A stretch of 64,000 nt of DNA from Endozoicomonas sp965208385 (GTDB taxonomy: Bacteria; Pseudomonadota; Gammaproteobacteria; Pseudomonadales; Endozoicomonadaceae): contig CBDBOO010000062.1 in NCBI GenBank assembly GCA_965208385.1, forward strand, positions 1 through 64,000, read 5' to 3'. The notes below the pieces were generated by a model. The model had not been told where the DNA came from and did no database searches. It saw only the letters and a program-made list of their open reading frames with translations. Made by a program: the position numbers and the translations under genes. Positions 25,750 to 34,564 of this stretch are shown here, piece after piece. Numbering within the stretch: the first letter of the stretch is position 1; each line of letters starts with the position of its first letter.

Positions 25750-26379
25750 ACAACAACTCAAATGATAATTGTGCCGCAAAAATTGCGACAGAGAATACGA
25801 AAATTATTTCTCTCAACAAAAAAATACAGAATTCAATTTGTTTTCAAGTGATCAGTTTAACGACAAAGATTATCTGGTCTTCCTATTTTTAACTCTTATT
25901 ACGAACTGTTTTTTTATTGACCAATCGTTCAGCTATCATTCTAAAAACACTATTTGTATTGATTTTTATATAATGACTGGTCATTGGTTCAATGGAGTTA
26001 TTTGGATTTAATCAGTTCTATAAATATCCCTTATGAGTTGTTTTTCTAGATAGTAAAGGTTTCTATTATTTAAAAGTTGAGCTTCGTCAATTTTTTGTAA
26101 TGTTTGATAGAAGAGATTTACGTGGTCGTTTGATATTTAATCAAGTTATCGATTTTGTTAATACCTGACAACAGGTGTTGGCTGCCAATTAACCAAATTT
26201 AATTTTGAAGTGGATTTAAGGGGAGGAAAAATGTTTAGTTCAGAAGAAGCTACAGAAGAAGGGTATTAATCATAAAAAATGGATTTTATTGCAGACAATA
26301 TTATTACGGAAATGGATGGGTTGCTTTCGGTTATGTGAAGAAATGGTCCCGGCTGTTTACAACATCCGGGACCCAAAAC
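25750..26379. other. AT-rich intergenic region with short ORF and palindrome
   Basis: About 630 bp without a full gene. It must contain the promoter of the cytochrome cluster. TTGATATTTAATCAA at 26130-26144 is a 15-bp palindrome resembling an FNR site but with a five-base instead of four-base centre. At 26231-26269 a 12-codon ORF (MFSSEEATEEGY) follows a very strong ribosome site (AAGGGGAGG). It could be a leader peptide or the debris of a lost gene. Nothing else was supported. Confidence 0.5.
26345..26373. terminator. Hairpin downstream of the FKBP gene
   Basis: GGTCCCGG (26345-26352) pairs with CCGGGACC (26366-26373), eight bases without mismatch, immediately after the minus-strand FKBP gene. 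T-runs are short, so termination strength is uncertain. Confidence 0.6.
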
Positions 26380-27144
26380 TTACTTTTTCGCGTCTTCAGT
26401 TTTCTTTTCTTTGTCTTTTATTTCCAGCAGTTCAACATCAAATACCAGTACTGAAGCGGCAGGAATGTTGCCTACTTCCTGATCGCCATATCCCAGCTCT
26501 GAAGGAATATACAAGCGATACTCGGAACCTGCAGGCATCAGTGCAACACCTTCGGACCAGCCTTTGATGACATTATTCAGCGGGAAGGTGGCCGGTTGTC
26601 CGCGCTCCTTGCTGCTGTCAAATACCTTACCGTCAATCAGCTTGCCGGTATAATGCACGGTAACGGTAACGGTATCGGTAGCGTCGGGCTTGGCTCCGGT
26701 GCCTGCTTTTATTACTTCGTATTGAAGACCAGATTCTGTGACGGTAATCCCTTCTTTTTTAGCGTTCTCGGCCAAAAAGGACTCTCCAGCCTTGCGGGTT
26801 TCATCCAGTTTGGCTATGGATTTTTCCTGAACTACCTTGTTCATTCGTTCTTCATGGGCGCGTAGCACGGTACCCATTTCTTCGTCGGTAAGCTGTACTG
26901 AATCATTCAAGGCATCGAGAAGTCCTTTTTTGACCAGTTCAGGATCCAGCTTTACGCCAAGTTCATCCTGCTGTTTCAGGGTCTGACTGGCAAAAGAGCC
27001 CACAGAGGCACCAATGGCATAGGCGGCTTTCTGCTCGTCGGTATTTAGTTCAGCCGCAGCACTTGTCTCAGGCGTGTTATCTTTACAGCCTGCAGCCAGC
27101 AATATTACAGCAGCCAAGGCGGAGACTTTCAGAACCTTTTTCAT
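26380..27144 (-). CDS. fkpA: FKBP-type peptidyl-prolyl isomerase lipoprotein (FkpA/Mip-like)
   Basis: Periplasmic or outer-membrane prolyl isomerase and chaperone. The N-terminus is a lipoprotein signal with lipobox LLAAGC (Cys about 20). Residues about 33-130 form the helical dimerisation domain (EQKAAYAIGASVGSFASQTL). Residues about 140-240 form the FKBP domain with VTVHYTGKLIDGKVFDSS, FPLNNVIKGWSEGVALMPAG and GSEYRLYIPSELGYG. Length 254 matches FkpA and Legionella Mip; Mip proteins aid host infection, but FkpA is also housekeeping. A Lys/Glu tail ends the protein. Confidence 0.9.
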   Translation of the reverse strand: MKKVLKVSALAAVILLAAGCKDNTPETSAAAELNTDEQKAAYAIGASVGSFASQTLKQQDELGVKLDPELVKKGLLDALNDSVQLTDEEMGTVLRAHEERMNKVVQEKSIAKLDETRKAGESFLAENAKKEGITVTESGLQYEVIKAGTGAKPDATDTVTVTVHYTGKLIDGKVFDSSKERGQPATFPLNNVIKGWSEGVALMPAGSEYRLYIPSELGYGDQEVGNIPAASVLVFDVELLEIKDKEKKTEDAKK

Positions 27145-27555
27145 ATCTGTTTCCGTTATGTTCAGCCAGTGTCATCTGGCGAGATATCCTTGCATGCTAA
27201 CAAGGGGGAAGAATCAAACAGCCCGCAATGATGGCACAGGGTTTGCTGCAGGTGAACCGCCTGATTGCTCATTTGCGGAGAAATTCGCAATCTATACAAT
27301 TCCCTTACCTGCAGCAGACTAAATAGCCTGATATCGTTGCGAAATGTCAGAATCTGTGATCAAGCATTTCACTGCCAATGGATGACGGATCTTTGATGGG
27401 TTTAATGAATACCACTGACAACCATAGACCATAGAGAGAGACCCTACAGCGTACACCTGGTTCAATCCGAACCCTATGATCCATCATGTGCTCCGGGTCA
27501 AACCTGCTTCTATCTTATGTCGGATATCTTCACACGGACTTTACTTCGCTGATCA
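27145..27555. other. Intergenic region, no gene seen
   Basis: Roughly 410 bp between the FKBP and PAP2 genes, both on the minus strand. It presumably holds the fkpA promoter close to 27150-27230. No ORF with coding character, repeat or RNA structure could be supported. Confidence 0.5.
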
Positions 27556-28104
27556 TTACCATTCACTTCGAAAGTTAATGGCCAGACCATTACCAAAAGC
27601 CACCGGGGTCACCTGGAAGCCCTGCCAGGTTTCAGTAAAGTACCAGCTACTGGCAATACCGAGGGCAGCCCCAACAAGAACATCTGTTGCATCATGTTTG
27701 TCAGCATCTATTCGACTATAACCTACAAAACTTGCAGTCAGGTAGGCCGGGATTGTCCAATAGGGGTTGTCATAACGCTTGTGAATAAAGGCGGCTCCCT
27801 GAAAGGCGGCGGAGGTATGTCCGGATGGAAAGGAGTCGACGCTTCGTCCTTTCGGCCTGCGCTTTTTTACCAGGGCTTTTAATGAATGGGTAACAGCCAG
27901 ATTGGTACCGAATGATTTATAAAACTGCATTCTGCCCTGGTCATCGTCTTTGTAGAATGTACTGGCATAGGCCAATGAAGGAAGGGCAATCTGTAGCCAG
28001 TCACCGGCCTGTTCGATTTGATCTTCACTGGCGCTGGAGGTGTTGGGCAAGAACGTAAAGTAAAACAGACACAAAACAGTTAACAGTCTGAATGGTACAG
28101 GCAT
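27556..28104 (-). CDS. PAP2-family membrane-associated phosphatase
   Basis: Phosphatidic-acid-phosphatase-like enzyme, possibly acting on lipid phosphates in the periplasm. The three-part PAP2 signature is present: LKALVKKRRPKG, SFPSGHTSAAF with the catalytic His, and SRIDADKHDATDVLVG with the second His. The start at 28104 (MPVPFRLLTVLCLFYFTFL) gives a signal peptide; the frame extends to 28197. About 182 residues is short for the family, with few membrane helices, like other exported PAP2 proteins. The substrate is not predictable. Confidence 0.85.
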   Translation of the reverse strand: MPVPFRLLTVLCLFYFTFLPNTSSASEDQIEQAGDWLQIALPSLAYASTFYKDDDQGRMQFYKSFGTNLAVTHSLKALVKKRRPKGRSVDSFPSGHTSAAFQGAAFIHKRYDNPYWTIPAYLTASFVGYSRIDADKHDATDVLVGAALGIASSWYFTETWQGFQVTPVAFGNGLAINFRSEW

Positions 28105-28292
28105 AAATATTCCAATTATTATTATTTTTATTATAGGTTTATTGACTGTGCACGAGCCTGACTTATATTGCCTGATTTGTCCAGCCCAGGCTGACAAAAT
28201 CTTTACTATCCTGTTGATTTTATTGAGATAGGGCCGCTGGCGAATTATCAGCTATTGTTGCTGTGCAATGTTTATTCTCCACTGATTATAAA

Positions 28293-31103
28293 ATGACGAA
28301 GTTTCGGTTTTATGAATACTGGCGGGTTCTGGTATTGCTTTGCCTGAGCATGGTTTCGGTTTCTTCATTTTCGGGCAGTTTCCGGTTATCCGACAGTCAC
28401 TGGCATCATATCCGCATCTTTCCTGATGAAAGATTGCAGGTTTCTGGCTTTTATCCTGATATTCATTCAGAAACGGTTGTTGAGGTAGCACTGAATCGAT
28501 ACAGCAGGGCCATGCGTTTATTACACGGTGATCAGGTTGAAGAAGAGGAACTTTTTGAAGTCGTTGAGCTGAGCTGGGAAGGAAGCTTTGAAAAGAAATT
28601 AAAACCTCTCGGATTGACTGCCTGTACCTATTCCAGTCAGGCTTTCGTTGACTCAGACCTTGAGTTCACCGGTGAAACCGAATTAGACCGTTCGGGAAGA
28701 ACCTGCTTTACCTTCAATTTTAAAAAGAACCGGAATCGCACTCTGCTGTCACTGAAAGGCAATGGTTCTACCATTCTGGGCATCCGTTGGGGAGAGAGCC
28801 ATCTGCGCTGGTTGAACAGCCCTCTTCAAGGTAGTACCGATCGACCTTTATTTGCCAACACAAGCACAGGTATTTCCGAAGAAGATCAGCATATTACGGT
28901 AAAACATGAATTCTGGATCGACCAGCCTGAAGACAGTTTACCGGATATTATTGGCATGTCATCGGGCAAAAACAGATTGCTTGATAATGGTATGCCGGGT
29001 TTAGGGGGCTCAGGTAAACCGTATTTTTATAGAATGGATGGCATCGTTTCGGATATTGCATCTGTTCTCATCTGGCATCACCAGAATGTGTTTTCAGCGG
29101 TGCCGGATAGAGGTACTCAGCATTCAGCTTATCCCGGTTATGGACTGTCAGTTTTCAGGCTCAGGGTGACTACTCTGGACGGCTGCGACTATTTTATCGA
29201 TCTGGACGAACACGACCTCCGGATAGCCCTTAATCAGACTGCTGAGCAGACGCCTGAATTCTGGTTACAGCTATCTCGTGGTGAGCTGGAATCCGGAGAT
29301 GTGATTGCCCTCTATCTGGAAGGGGTGCTCAGACAAACCGGTGAATGGTCACAGGTTGAAACCCGATTGACTGAATTTCCAGAAAATACGCTGGCTTTAC
29401 TCATGGCCGGAAGCCTGTCCAGAATTGAGTTACCCCAGGGGTTGATCAGACAATGTGGAGGTGGAGGCAAAGGTTCGGGATCTTCAACTGGCGCTGGCCG
29501 AGGCACGGGGGGAGGTGGCGGTACCGGTAAAAGCACTGCTTCCTCCCATTCCAGTGGACGACAGGTGGATAATACTTCTTCAGCCGGTGCAACAGGCAAT
29601 GGAGGGACAGGTCGTCAACCGGGAGCAGACAGTACCGGTCAGGGTAGTTCCCAGGTTGGGCCCGTCAGCTTTGAGCAGGCATTAAAACGGGTGATCGAAA
29701 GGCTTAGGCAGGAATTTAGTCAGAGTCTGGATACAAGTGCTCTGTATGCACATCTGGTGGTAAACGATGTCTGTGATGATGATACGATGGAGAAAATTTC
29801 GGCCTTCGGTTCGGCAACCAGCCGAGAAAAGATCCAGCTACTGCTTGATCACATGAAAAAAAACCCGAAAGGATTGAAGGACATTTACCAGAAGTTCTTT
29901 CTGTCATTACAACAGGAGCAGGATCACAGGGGGCATTCGCACCTTGTTGATCTGGTAAGGACTGGTTTACAGGATTACGGATATAACCCTGAAGGCAGAT
30001 TATTATCACAAAACCAGTCACCCCGGCAGCCTGCGGCAAGAGTTGTGGTTGTTCCTGCTGGAACGCCTTCTCAGACTTCCCGCCAAGAACAGGAAGAGCG
30101 TCAGAGATATCAGAGCATGCTTCGGCAAATGGAACAGCAACGGCTGGAACAACAAAGGGCTGATCATGAAAGAGAGCGGGAGCGAATCAGACAGCAGGAA
30201 TCAAACATTTTACAGGTCATGTACGTTCAGTTAATGAATAATATGGATGGCTTTTCTTTGGCGCCCTACCTGTTGAGTTTGAATGTGATTGGCTTTGACC
30301 AGGTATTGGATTGGATTAACAGAAGCCAATATCTGAGAATGCAGGATATCAACCAAGCGATATACACTCGACTGACCGGGCATCAGAGATCAGCTCAGAT
30401 GTTACTCAACATGCTGAGGAAAACCCAGTCAGTGCATTCATCCCATAGTGAACTGGCTGCAACCCTGGACACTAATCTCAGAAGGGCGGGTGTGGTGCGA
30501 TCTGCGATTACCGTGGTGCCTTATGAAACCGTCAGAACCGGTGATATCAATATAAGAGGGCTGGTACCGCTGCTGGTGGATCATATGGATCAGGACGTCA
30601 TCATCCAGGTGGCTAAGGGAGAGCATTTACTGGGTTCCTCCGATGTGTCTCGGGTGTGGCAGACCGGTGTTGGAGCACCTGACTATCAAGCCAGGCAAAG
30701 GCTCTGGCTGATCAGCTTTTTACAGGCCAGAGGTAAAAACAGGGATCTGCTCAGACTGATCTATAGAACGCAGCAGAGCCCTGGTCACAATCAGATTGTG
30801 GTAGCACCGGAAGCTGAAGCGTTTTTCAGGGAGTTCAGGCAACAGGGGCTCACTCAATTTACTAATATTCTGAGATCTCATTCACAGAGATCAAGAGTAC
30901 AACCAACGCCAACACAGGCAATAAACGGTGCAACAGCAATGCACGTGCCAGCGCCTCAGATTGTGGTGGTTCAGCACCATACAACCCAGTTACTTCCAGT
31001 AGAAACCGTTGTCATTGATCGTGGGGAACCTCCTCCCGCCTACAGAGAAACAGAACCACCACAGGGTAGCTGGTGGTCCCGGAATTCGCCCTGGAGAAGA
31101 TAG
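28293..31103 (+). CDS. Exported protein with candidate CARD-like domains
   Basis: Large exported protein, 936 residues from the ATG at 28293 (frame open from 28263), with signal sequence VLVLLCLSMVSVSSFSGS. Residues to about 400 form an unrecognised beta-rich domain. A Gly/Ser-rich linker (about 405-455) follows. Three helical segments then read like CARD folds: about 461-562 (SQSLDTSALYAHLVVNDV, ATSREKIQLLLDHMKK, HSHLVDLVRTGL), about 637-737 (MDGFSLAPYLLSLNVIG, TGHQRSAQMLLNMLRK, HSELAATLDTNL) and about 745-866 (INIRGLVPLLVDHMDQDV, DYQARQRLWLISFLQARGKN). Each shows the CARD pattern: helix with buried Leu, N-D/D-V turn, then LL..L helix. A Gln/Glu/Arg coiled coil (about 600-635) separates the first two, and the tail is Pro-rich. 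The CARD reading is by eye and needs structure prediction. Confidence 0.68.
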   Translation: MTKFRFYEYWRVLVLLCLSMVSVSSFSGSFRLSDSHWHHIRIFPDERLQVSGFYPDIHSETVVEVALNRYSRAMRLLHGDQVEEEELFEVVELSWEGSFEKKLKPLGLTACTYSSQAFVDSDLEFTGETELDRSGRTCFTFNFKKNRNRTLLSLKGNGSTILGIRWGESHLRWLNSPLQGSTDRPLFANTSTGISEEDQHITVKHEFWIDQPEDSLPDIIGMSSGKNRLLDNGMPGLGGSGKPYFYRMDGIVSDIASVLIWHHQNVFSAVPDRGTQHSAYPGYGLSVFRLRVTTLDGCDYFIDLDEHDLRIALNQTAEQTPEFWLQLSRGELESGDVIALYLEGVLRQTGEWSQVETRLTEFPENTLALLMAGSLSRIELPQGLIRQCGGGGKGSGSSTGAGRGTGGGGGTGKSTASSHSSGRQVDNTSSAGATGNGGTGRQPGADSTGQGSSQVGPVSFEQALKRVIERLRQEFSQSLDTSALYAHLVVNDVCDDDTMEKISAFGSATSREKIQLLLDHMKKNPKGLKDIYQKFFLSLQQEQDHRGHSHLVDLVRTGLQDYGYNPEGRLLSQNQSPRQPAARVVVVPAGTPSQTSRQEQEERQRYQSMLRQMEQQRLEQQRADHERERERIRQQESNILQVMYVQLMNNMDGFSLAPYLLSLNVIGFDQVLDWINRSQYLRMQDINQAIYTRLTGHQRSAQMLLNMLRKTQSVHSSHSELAATLDTNLRRAGVVRSAITVVPYETVRTGDINIRGLVPLLVDHMDQDVIIQVAKGEHLLGSSDVSRVWQTGVGAPDYQARQRLWLISFLQARGKNRDLLRLIYRTQQSPGHNQIVVAPEAEAFFREFRQQGLTQFTNILRSHSQRSRVQPTPTQAINGATAMHVPAPQIVVVQHHTTQLLPVETVVIDRGEPPPAYRETEPPQGSWWSRNSPWRR

Positions 31104-31136
31104 ATACCGGAGATATCGATGAGCTGTTTCCTGCTT

Positions 31137-32357
31137 TCAGGGCGTGCTCTGTTTTGAAAGTCTCAGAGTGATTAGCAGGGTGGCTAGAATAAAGCCGCTG
31201 GAAATCCACAGGCAGCTGCTCAGTCCACCTATCTGGAAAACCCAGCCGGACAGCATGGTACCAATCAATCGCCCCATGGCATTGGCCATATAATAAAAGC
31301 CCACATCCATGGAGGCGCCATCTTCCCGGGCATAACTGACGATCAGGTAGGAATGCAGAGAAGAATTGACCCCAAAAACAACACCAAAGGCCAGCAGTCC
31401 AACAATAATGGTGAACTCCGGATACCATTGGTACTCTATGCCAAGGCTGACCAGCAATGCGACCAGTAACAGAACTGCAGACCAGTTGATGGCACTGGCC
31501 CGACTCTGCGCCTGATTCTGATCAGAACCGGTAATCTTTGGTGCCAGTCCCTGAACGAGACCATAACCCATCACCCAGAGCGCCATAAAGCCACCGGTTT
31601 CTGAATGGCTCCAGCCAAACACACTGCCCAGATAGACAGGAAGGGCAATCACAAACCAGACATCCCTGGAACCAAATAGAAACATTCTGGCAGCAGAGAG
31701 AATATTAATAGCCCTGCTGCTGGAGAACAGCTGGTTGAATCTGGGTTTGTTCTTTGCCTTGCCCATGTCTTTTTCCATCAGTAGCAGGCTGCCAATAAAC
31801 ACCAGCGCCAGAACAGCCGCCATGACCAGCATACTGTTCTGAAAACCAATCAGGCTAAGCAAAATACCGCCAAGAAAGAAGCCGGCACCTTTGAGTGCAT
31901 TCTTGGAACCGGTGAGTACTGCAATCCATTTATAGAGCGTGCCCTGCTGATTGGCGCTGACCAGATTCTTTATGGAGGTCTTGGCGCTCATTTTATTGAG
32001 ATCTTTGGCAATACCGGAAACAGCCTGAGCCAGCATCACCAGGGGAACGCTGAGATATTCTGGTGGTAACGCCATCATCATCAGGGCTGAAATCTGCAGG
32101 GCCAGACCGGCATTCATGGTTCGGTTCAAACCAATGCGCGCGCCCAGCCAGCCGCCAACAAGATTAGTCACAACACCAAAAAATTCATAAAACAGAAACA
32201 GCATGGCTATTTCCAGAGGCTGGTAGCCCAGGCTGTAAAAATGCAGCACCACCAGCATGCGAAGAGCGCCATCGGTGATGGTGAAGTTCCAGTAGTTAAA
32301 GGTAACCAGTGCGTAACTTCTTAATCCCTTATTATCAGAGAGATTATTCAGTGACAT
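31137..32357 (-). CDS. arsJ: ArsJ, organoarsenical (1-arseno-3-phosphoglycerate) efflux permease
   Basis: Major-facilitator inner-membrane transporter, 406 residues with about 12 helices. The N-terminus LRSYALVTFNYWNFTITDGALRMLVVLHFY and GIAKDLNKMSAKTSIK are characteristic of ArsJ, which exports 1-arseno-3-phosphoglycerate made by an ars-linked GAPDH. That GAPDH is present at 40328-41329 on the same strand, and the ArsC-ArsR fusion lies 130 bp upstream. The operon is interrupted by about 5.6 kb of unrelated DNA between the fusion gene and acr3. Confidence 0.9.
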   Translation of the reverse strand: MSLNNLSDNKGLRSYALVTFNYWNFTITDGALRMLVVLHFYSLGYQPLEIAMLFLFYEFFGVVTNLVGGWLGARIGLNRTMNAGLALQISALMMMALPPEYLSVPLVMLAQAVSGIAKDLNKMSAKTSIKNLVSANQQGTLYKWIAVLTGSKNALKGAGFFLGGILLSLIGFQNSMLVMAAVLALVFIGSLLLMEKDMGKAKNKPRFNQLFSSSRAINILSAARMFLFGSRDVWFVIALPVYLGSVFGWSHSETGGFMALWVMGYGLVQGLAPKITGSDQNQAQSRASAINWSAVLLLVALLVSLGIEYQWYPEFTIIVGLLAFGVVFGVNSSLHSYLIVSYAREDGASMDVGFYYMANAMGRLIGTMLSGWVFQIGGLSSCLWISSGFILATLLITLRLSKQSTP

Positions 32358-32487
32358 CGTTGATGGCTCCTGTGTACAGATGATTGAAGCGTTGTCGTAT
32401 AAAACAAACCAGTAAGAGGATTATATGTCTGAATATATGGATGTCCATATGTATTTAGCCGGAACACTCCTCTGGAGTGACTTCAAT

Positions 32488-33243
32488 TTAACGGGAAGAG
32501 TGACCCTGCATAGCTTTAAGCTGGATTTTCTCATCATTGATAAAATCCGGGTTACCGTTACGAATAGTGGCCAGTACCACCGTGACCCAGACGGGTAACT
32601 CTTCAGCGAGACGATAGTAAATCATCTGAGCCTGACGACGGATGCTGAGTATTCTCATAGCTCTCATTTGTGCCAGGTGTCGTGAAATTTTTGGCTGGAT
32701 TTCCTGTAAAGCTTCGGTCAGTTCAGAAACACAGAGTTCCTGCTCATCCTCGATCAACATCAGTATGCGAAGCCGGGTGCTATCGCTGAGGATTTTAAAA
32801 AAATCCGTAGGACTTTCCAGGGATGTTGATGCATTTGGAATATTCAGTTTCAAAAACAGTCGAATACGTTCTTCAAGCTCAACAAAGGTTTTCTGAAAGG
32901 CATCAATTCCCTGTTGCAGCTTCGGGTCTGGCAAATCCCAGTGAATCAGCGCTTCAGATTCAGGGTAGCTGGCACATTCATTTTTGGCATTGTCACACAG
33001 GGTGATGACAAAGCTGAAATGATCCAGAGGCAGATCGGAAACGGTTTTACTGTGCAGGTCTGACTGCTCAATGCCTTGTTGGGACAAGACCTGATAGACC
33101 CGTTCATCCACTTTTAGTGGTTGTGTGCCCGCACTGTATACCTGAAACCGATCCTCCGCCAGATGTCGGAATAACGCTTCAGCTAACTGTGACCGGGCAG
33201 AATTACCCGTGCATAGAAAAAGTACCGAGGACAAGGGTGCCAC
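32488..33243 (-). CDS. Fusion of low-molecular-weight phosphatase-type arsenate reductase and ArsR
   Basis: 251 residues. The N-terminal domain (1-135) is an LMW-PTPase/ArsC fold with the P-loop VLFLCTGNSARSQLAEAL and the later DLPDPKL acid loop. The C-terminal domain (about 150-250) is an ArsR winged helix: FFKILSDSTRLRILMLIEDE, then ELCVSELTEALQEIQPKISRHLAQMR. The metalloid motif of classical ArsR is ELCVCDL; here the second Cys is Ser. It may reduce arsenate and repress the locus, or act mainly as a regulator. It lies directly upstream of arsJ. Confidence 0.87.
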   Translation of the reverse strand: MAPLSSVLFLCTGNSARSQLAEALFRHLAEDRFQVYSAGTQPLKVDERVYQVLSQQGIEQSDLHSKTVSDLPLDHFSFVITLCDNAKNECASYPESEALIHWDLPDPKLQQGIDAFQKTFVELEERIRLFLKLNIPNASTSLESPTDFFKILSDSTRLRILMLIEDEQELCVSELTEALQEIQPKISRHLAQMRAMRILSIRRQAQMIYYRLAEELPVWVTVVLATIRNGNPDFINDEKIQLKAMQGHSSR

Positions 33244-33535
33244 CTGACAGTATAAAAATATGACAGATGCTATCTGAAGGGATGAGGGTGAACAAGCGTT
33301 TACGGTATCCGGTGGGCTTTAATCTACAGCGCAGAAGTAATGAAAAGTATGGGGCAGTCAGCGGTTGTATCTGTGCTATGAATAAGCCGTCCTGTATCAG
33401 GAAAACATGTTTTAGCCCGATGTCGTTTATGCTTGAGGCTCGCTGAATGATCTGTATTATTTCCGGAAAATTGCATACATCATACAATTTTCATTTTAAT
33501 AAAAATAACAGTGTCTACGGGAACATTCAGAAAAA

Positions 33536-34345
33536 ATGAAGCAACGCATACTCCTTTTAGTGACTCAGGCCATTTTGATGCTGACCTCAATATCGGTTCA
33601 TGCCAATGCTGAAAAAATCAAAGTTCTGAACCTTGGCTCTTTCCACATGGGCTACACCAGTGATGCCGTCAAAACTGAATTTGATGAACATGACAAAAAC
33701 AATATTGCCGAGATTCATGCCGTCAGTCAGTCTCTGGCAAAATTCAAGCCGACCGTCATCTGTCTTGAAGAAATTCCGGAGAATCAAGGTAAGTTGAACC
33801 GGGCTTACCAGGAATATCTTGCTACTGGAAAACTAAGTGGCTATCAGGATGAACGGGGGCTGCTGGCCTTTGAACTGGGAAAGCTGGCAGGCGTACAAAG
33901 ACTCTGTGCCATTGATCATAAAATGGGATACAACTACCGGATTAATGAAAGCCTTGACCCGGAGAAAACAGAAAACACCGGATCTCAGTCCTATACATCC
34001 TGGGTGCCAGGCTGGATCGGTAAAAATGCGACAAAGCCCCCGGCTGATTCTGTATCGAAACATCTGAGACATCTGAATACTCAGGATTATTACGACTTCT
34101 TGATAACCGCTAATGCCGATCAGTTGGGTTATTTCAGGACCAAAGATAATTTTGAAGGTTCAGATGAGGCAGCAAAATTCTATCAGCGCAATCTGCGTAT
34201 GTATGGTAACTTCCTGCAGGTTCCGGTTAGCCAGAATGATCGGGTTTTCATTCTTATGGGAGCCGCACATACGGCCTTTTTTCAGGATTTCATCCGAAGA
34301 AGCCCTCAATATCAGACAGTTAATCTTTTTGACTATTTACCATAA
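33536..34345 (+). CDS. DUF5694-type exported protein
   Basis: 269 residues with signal peptide (LLLVTQAILMLTSISVHANA). The motif VLNLGSFHMGYTSDA, the segment VICLEEIPENQG and the C-terminal ILMGAAHTAFFQDFIRRSP resemble the DUF5694/TraB-GumN-like group, which keeps conserved His/Glu residues; function unknown. It lies in the segment that splits the arsenic operon, opposite in direction to the ars genes. Its 3' 390 bp are duplicated at 38357-38752. Confidence 0.75.
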   Translation: MKQRILLLVTQAILMLTSISVHANAEKIKVLNLGSFHMGYTSDAVKTEFDEHDKNNIAEIHAVSQSLAKFKPTVICLEEIPENQGKLNRAYQEYLATGKLSGYQDERGLLAFELGKLAGVQRLCAIDHKMGYNYRINESLDPEKTENTGSQSYTSWVPGWIGKNATKPPADSVSKHLRHLNTQDYYDFLITANADQLGYFRTKDNFEGSDEAAKFYQRNLRMYGNFLQVPVSQNDRVFILMGAAHTAFFQDFIRRSPQYQTVNLFDYLP

Positions 34346-34411
34346 CAGCATCCTCAACTGACTTGCTGGACAATGTCAGGGTAACAATTGTTCGCATAAT
34401 TAATAACTGTA

Positions 34412-34531
34412 GTTACGCACCCCGCTGTCGCTTACTACCACTGGTAGTATTTCGTCCGAATGGATAGGCACTATATGTGGTAGGAGTGCGTAACATCACT
34501 TAATAATAACCACCAGTTTAAGTCGGTGGTT
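34412..34531. repeat. Palindrome-rich segment, possible IS200/IS605-derived remnant
   Basis: In the 219-bp gap between the DUF5694 and lipoprotein genes there is GTTACGCAC (34412-34420) mirrored by GTGCGTAAC (about 34486-34494). There is also a perfect palindrome TACTACCA-C-TGGTAGTA and a hairpin AACCACC (34508-34514)/GGTGGTT (34525-34531). IS200/IS605 ends carry such subterminal hairpins, so this may be a small palindrome-associated remnant. No transposase is present. Confidence 0.4.
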
Positions 34532-34564
34532 AGTGAGTCTGATTGGTAGGTAATACCTCACTGC

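Noticed and set aside
26130..26144. FNR site upstream of the cytochrome cluster
   Set aside because: TTGATATTTAATCAA has a five-base centre, whereas FNR sites need four, so I do not call it an FNR operator.
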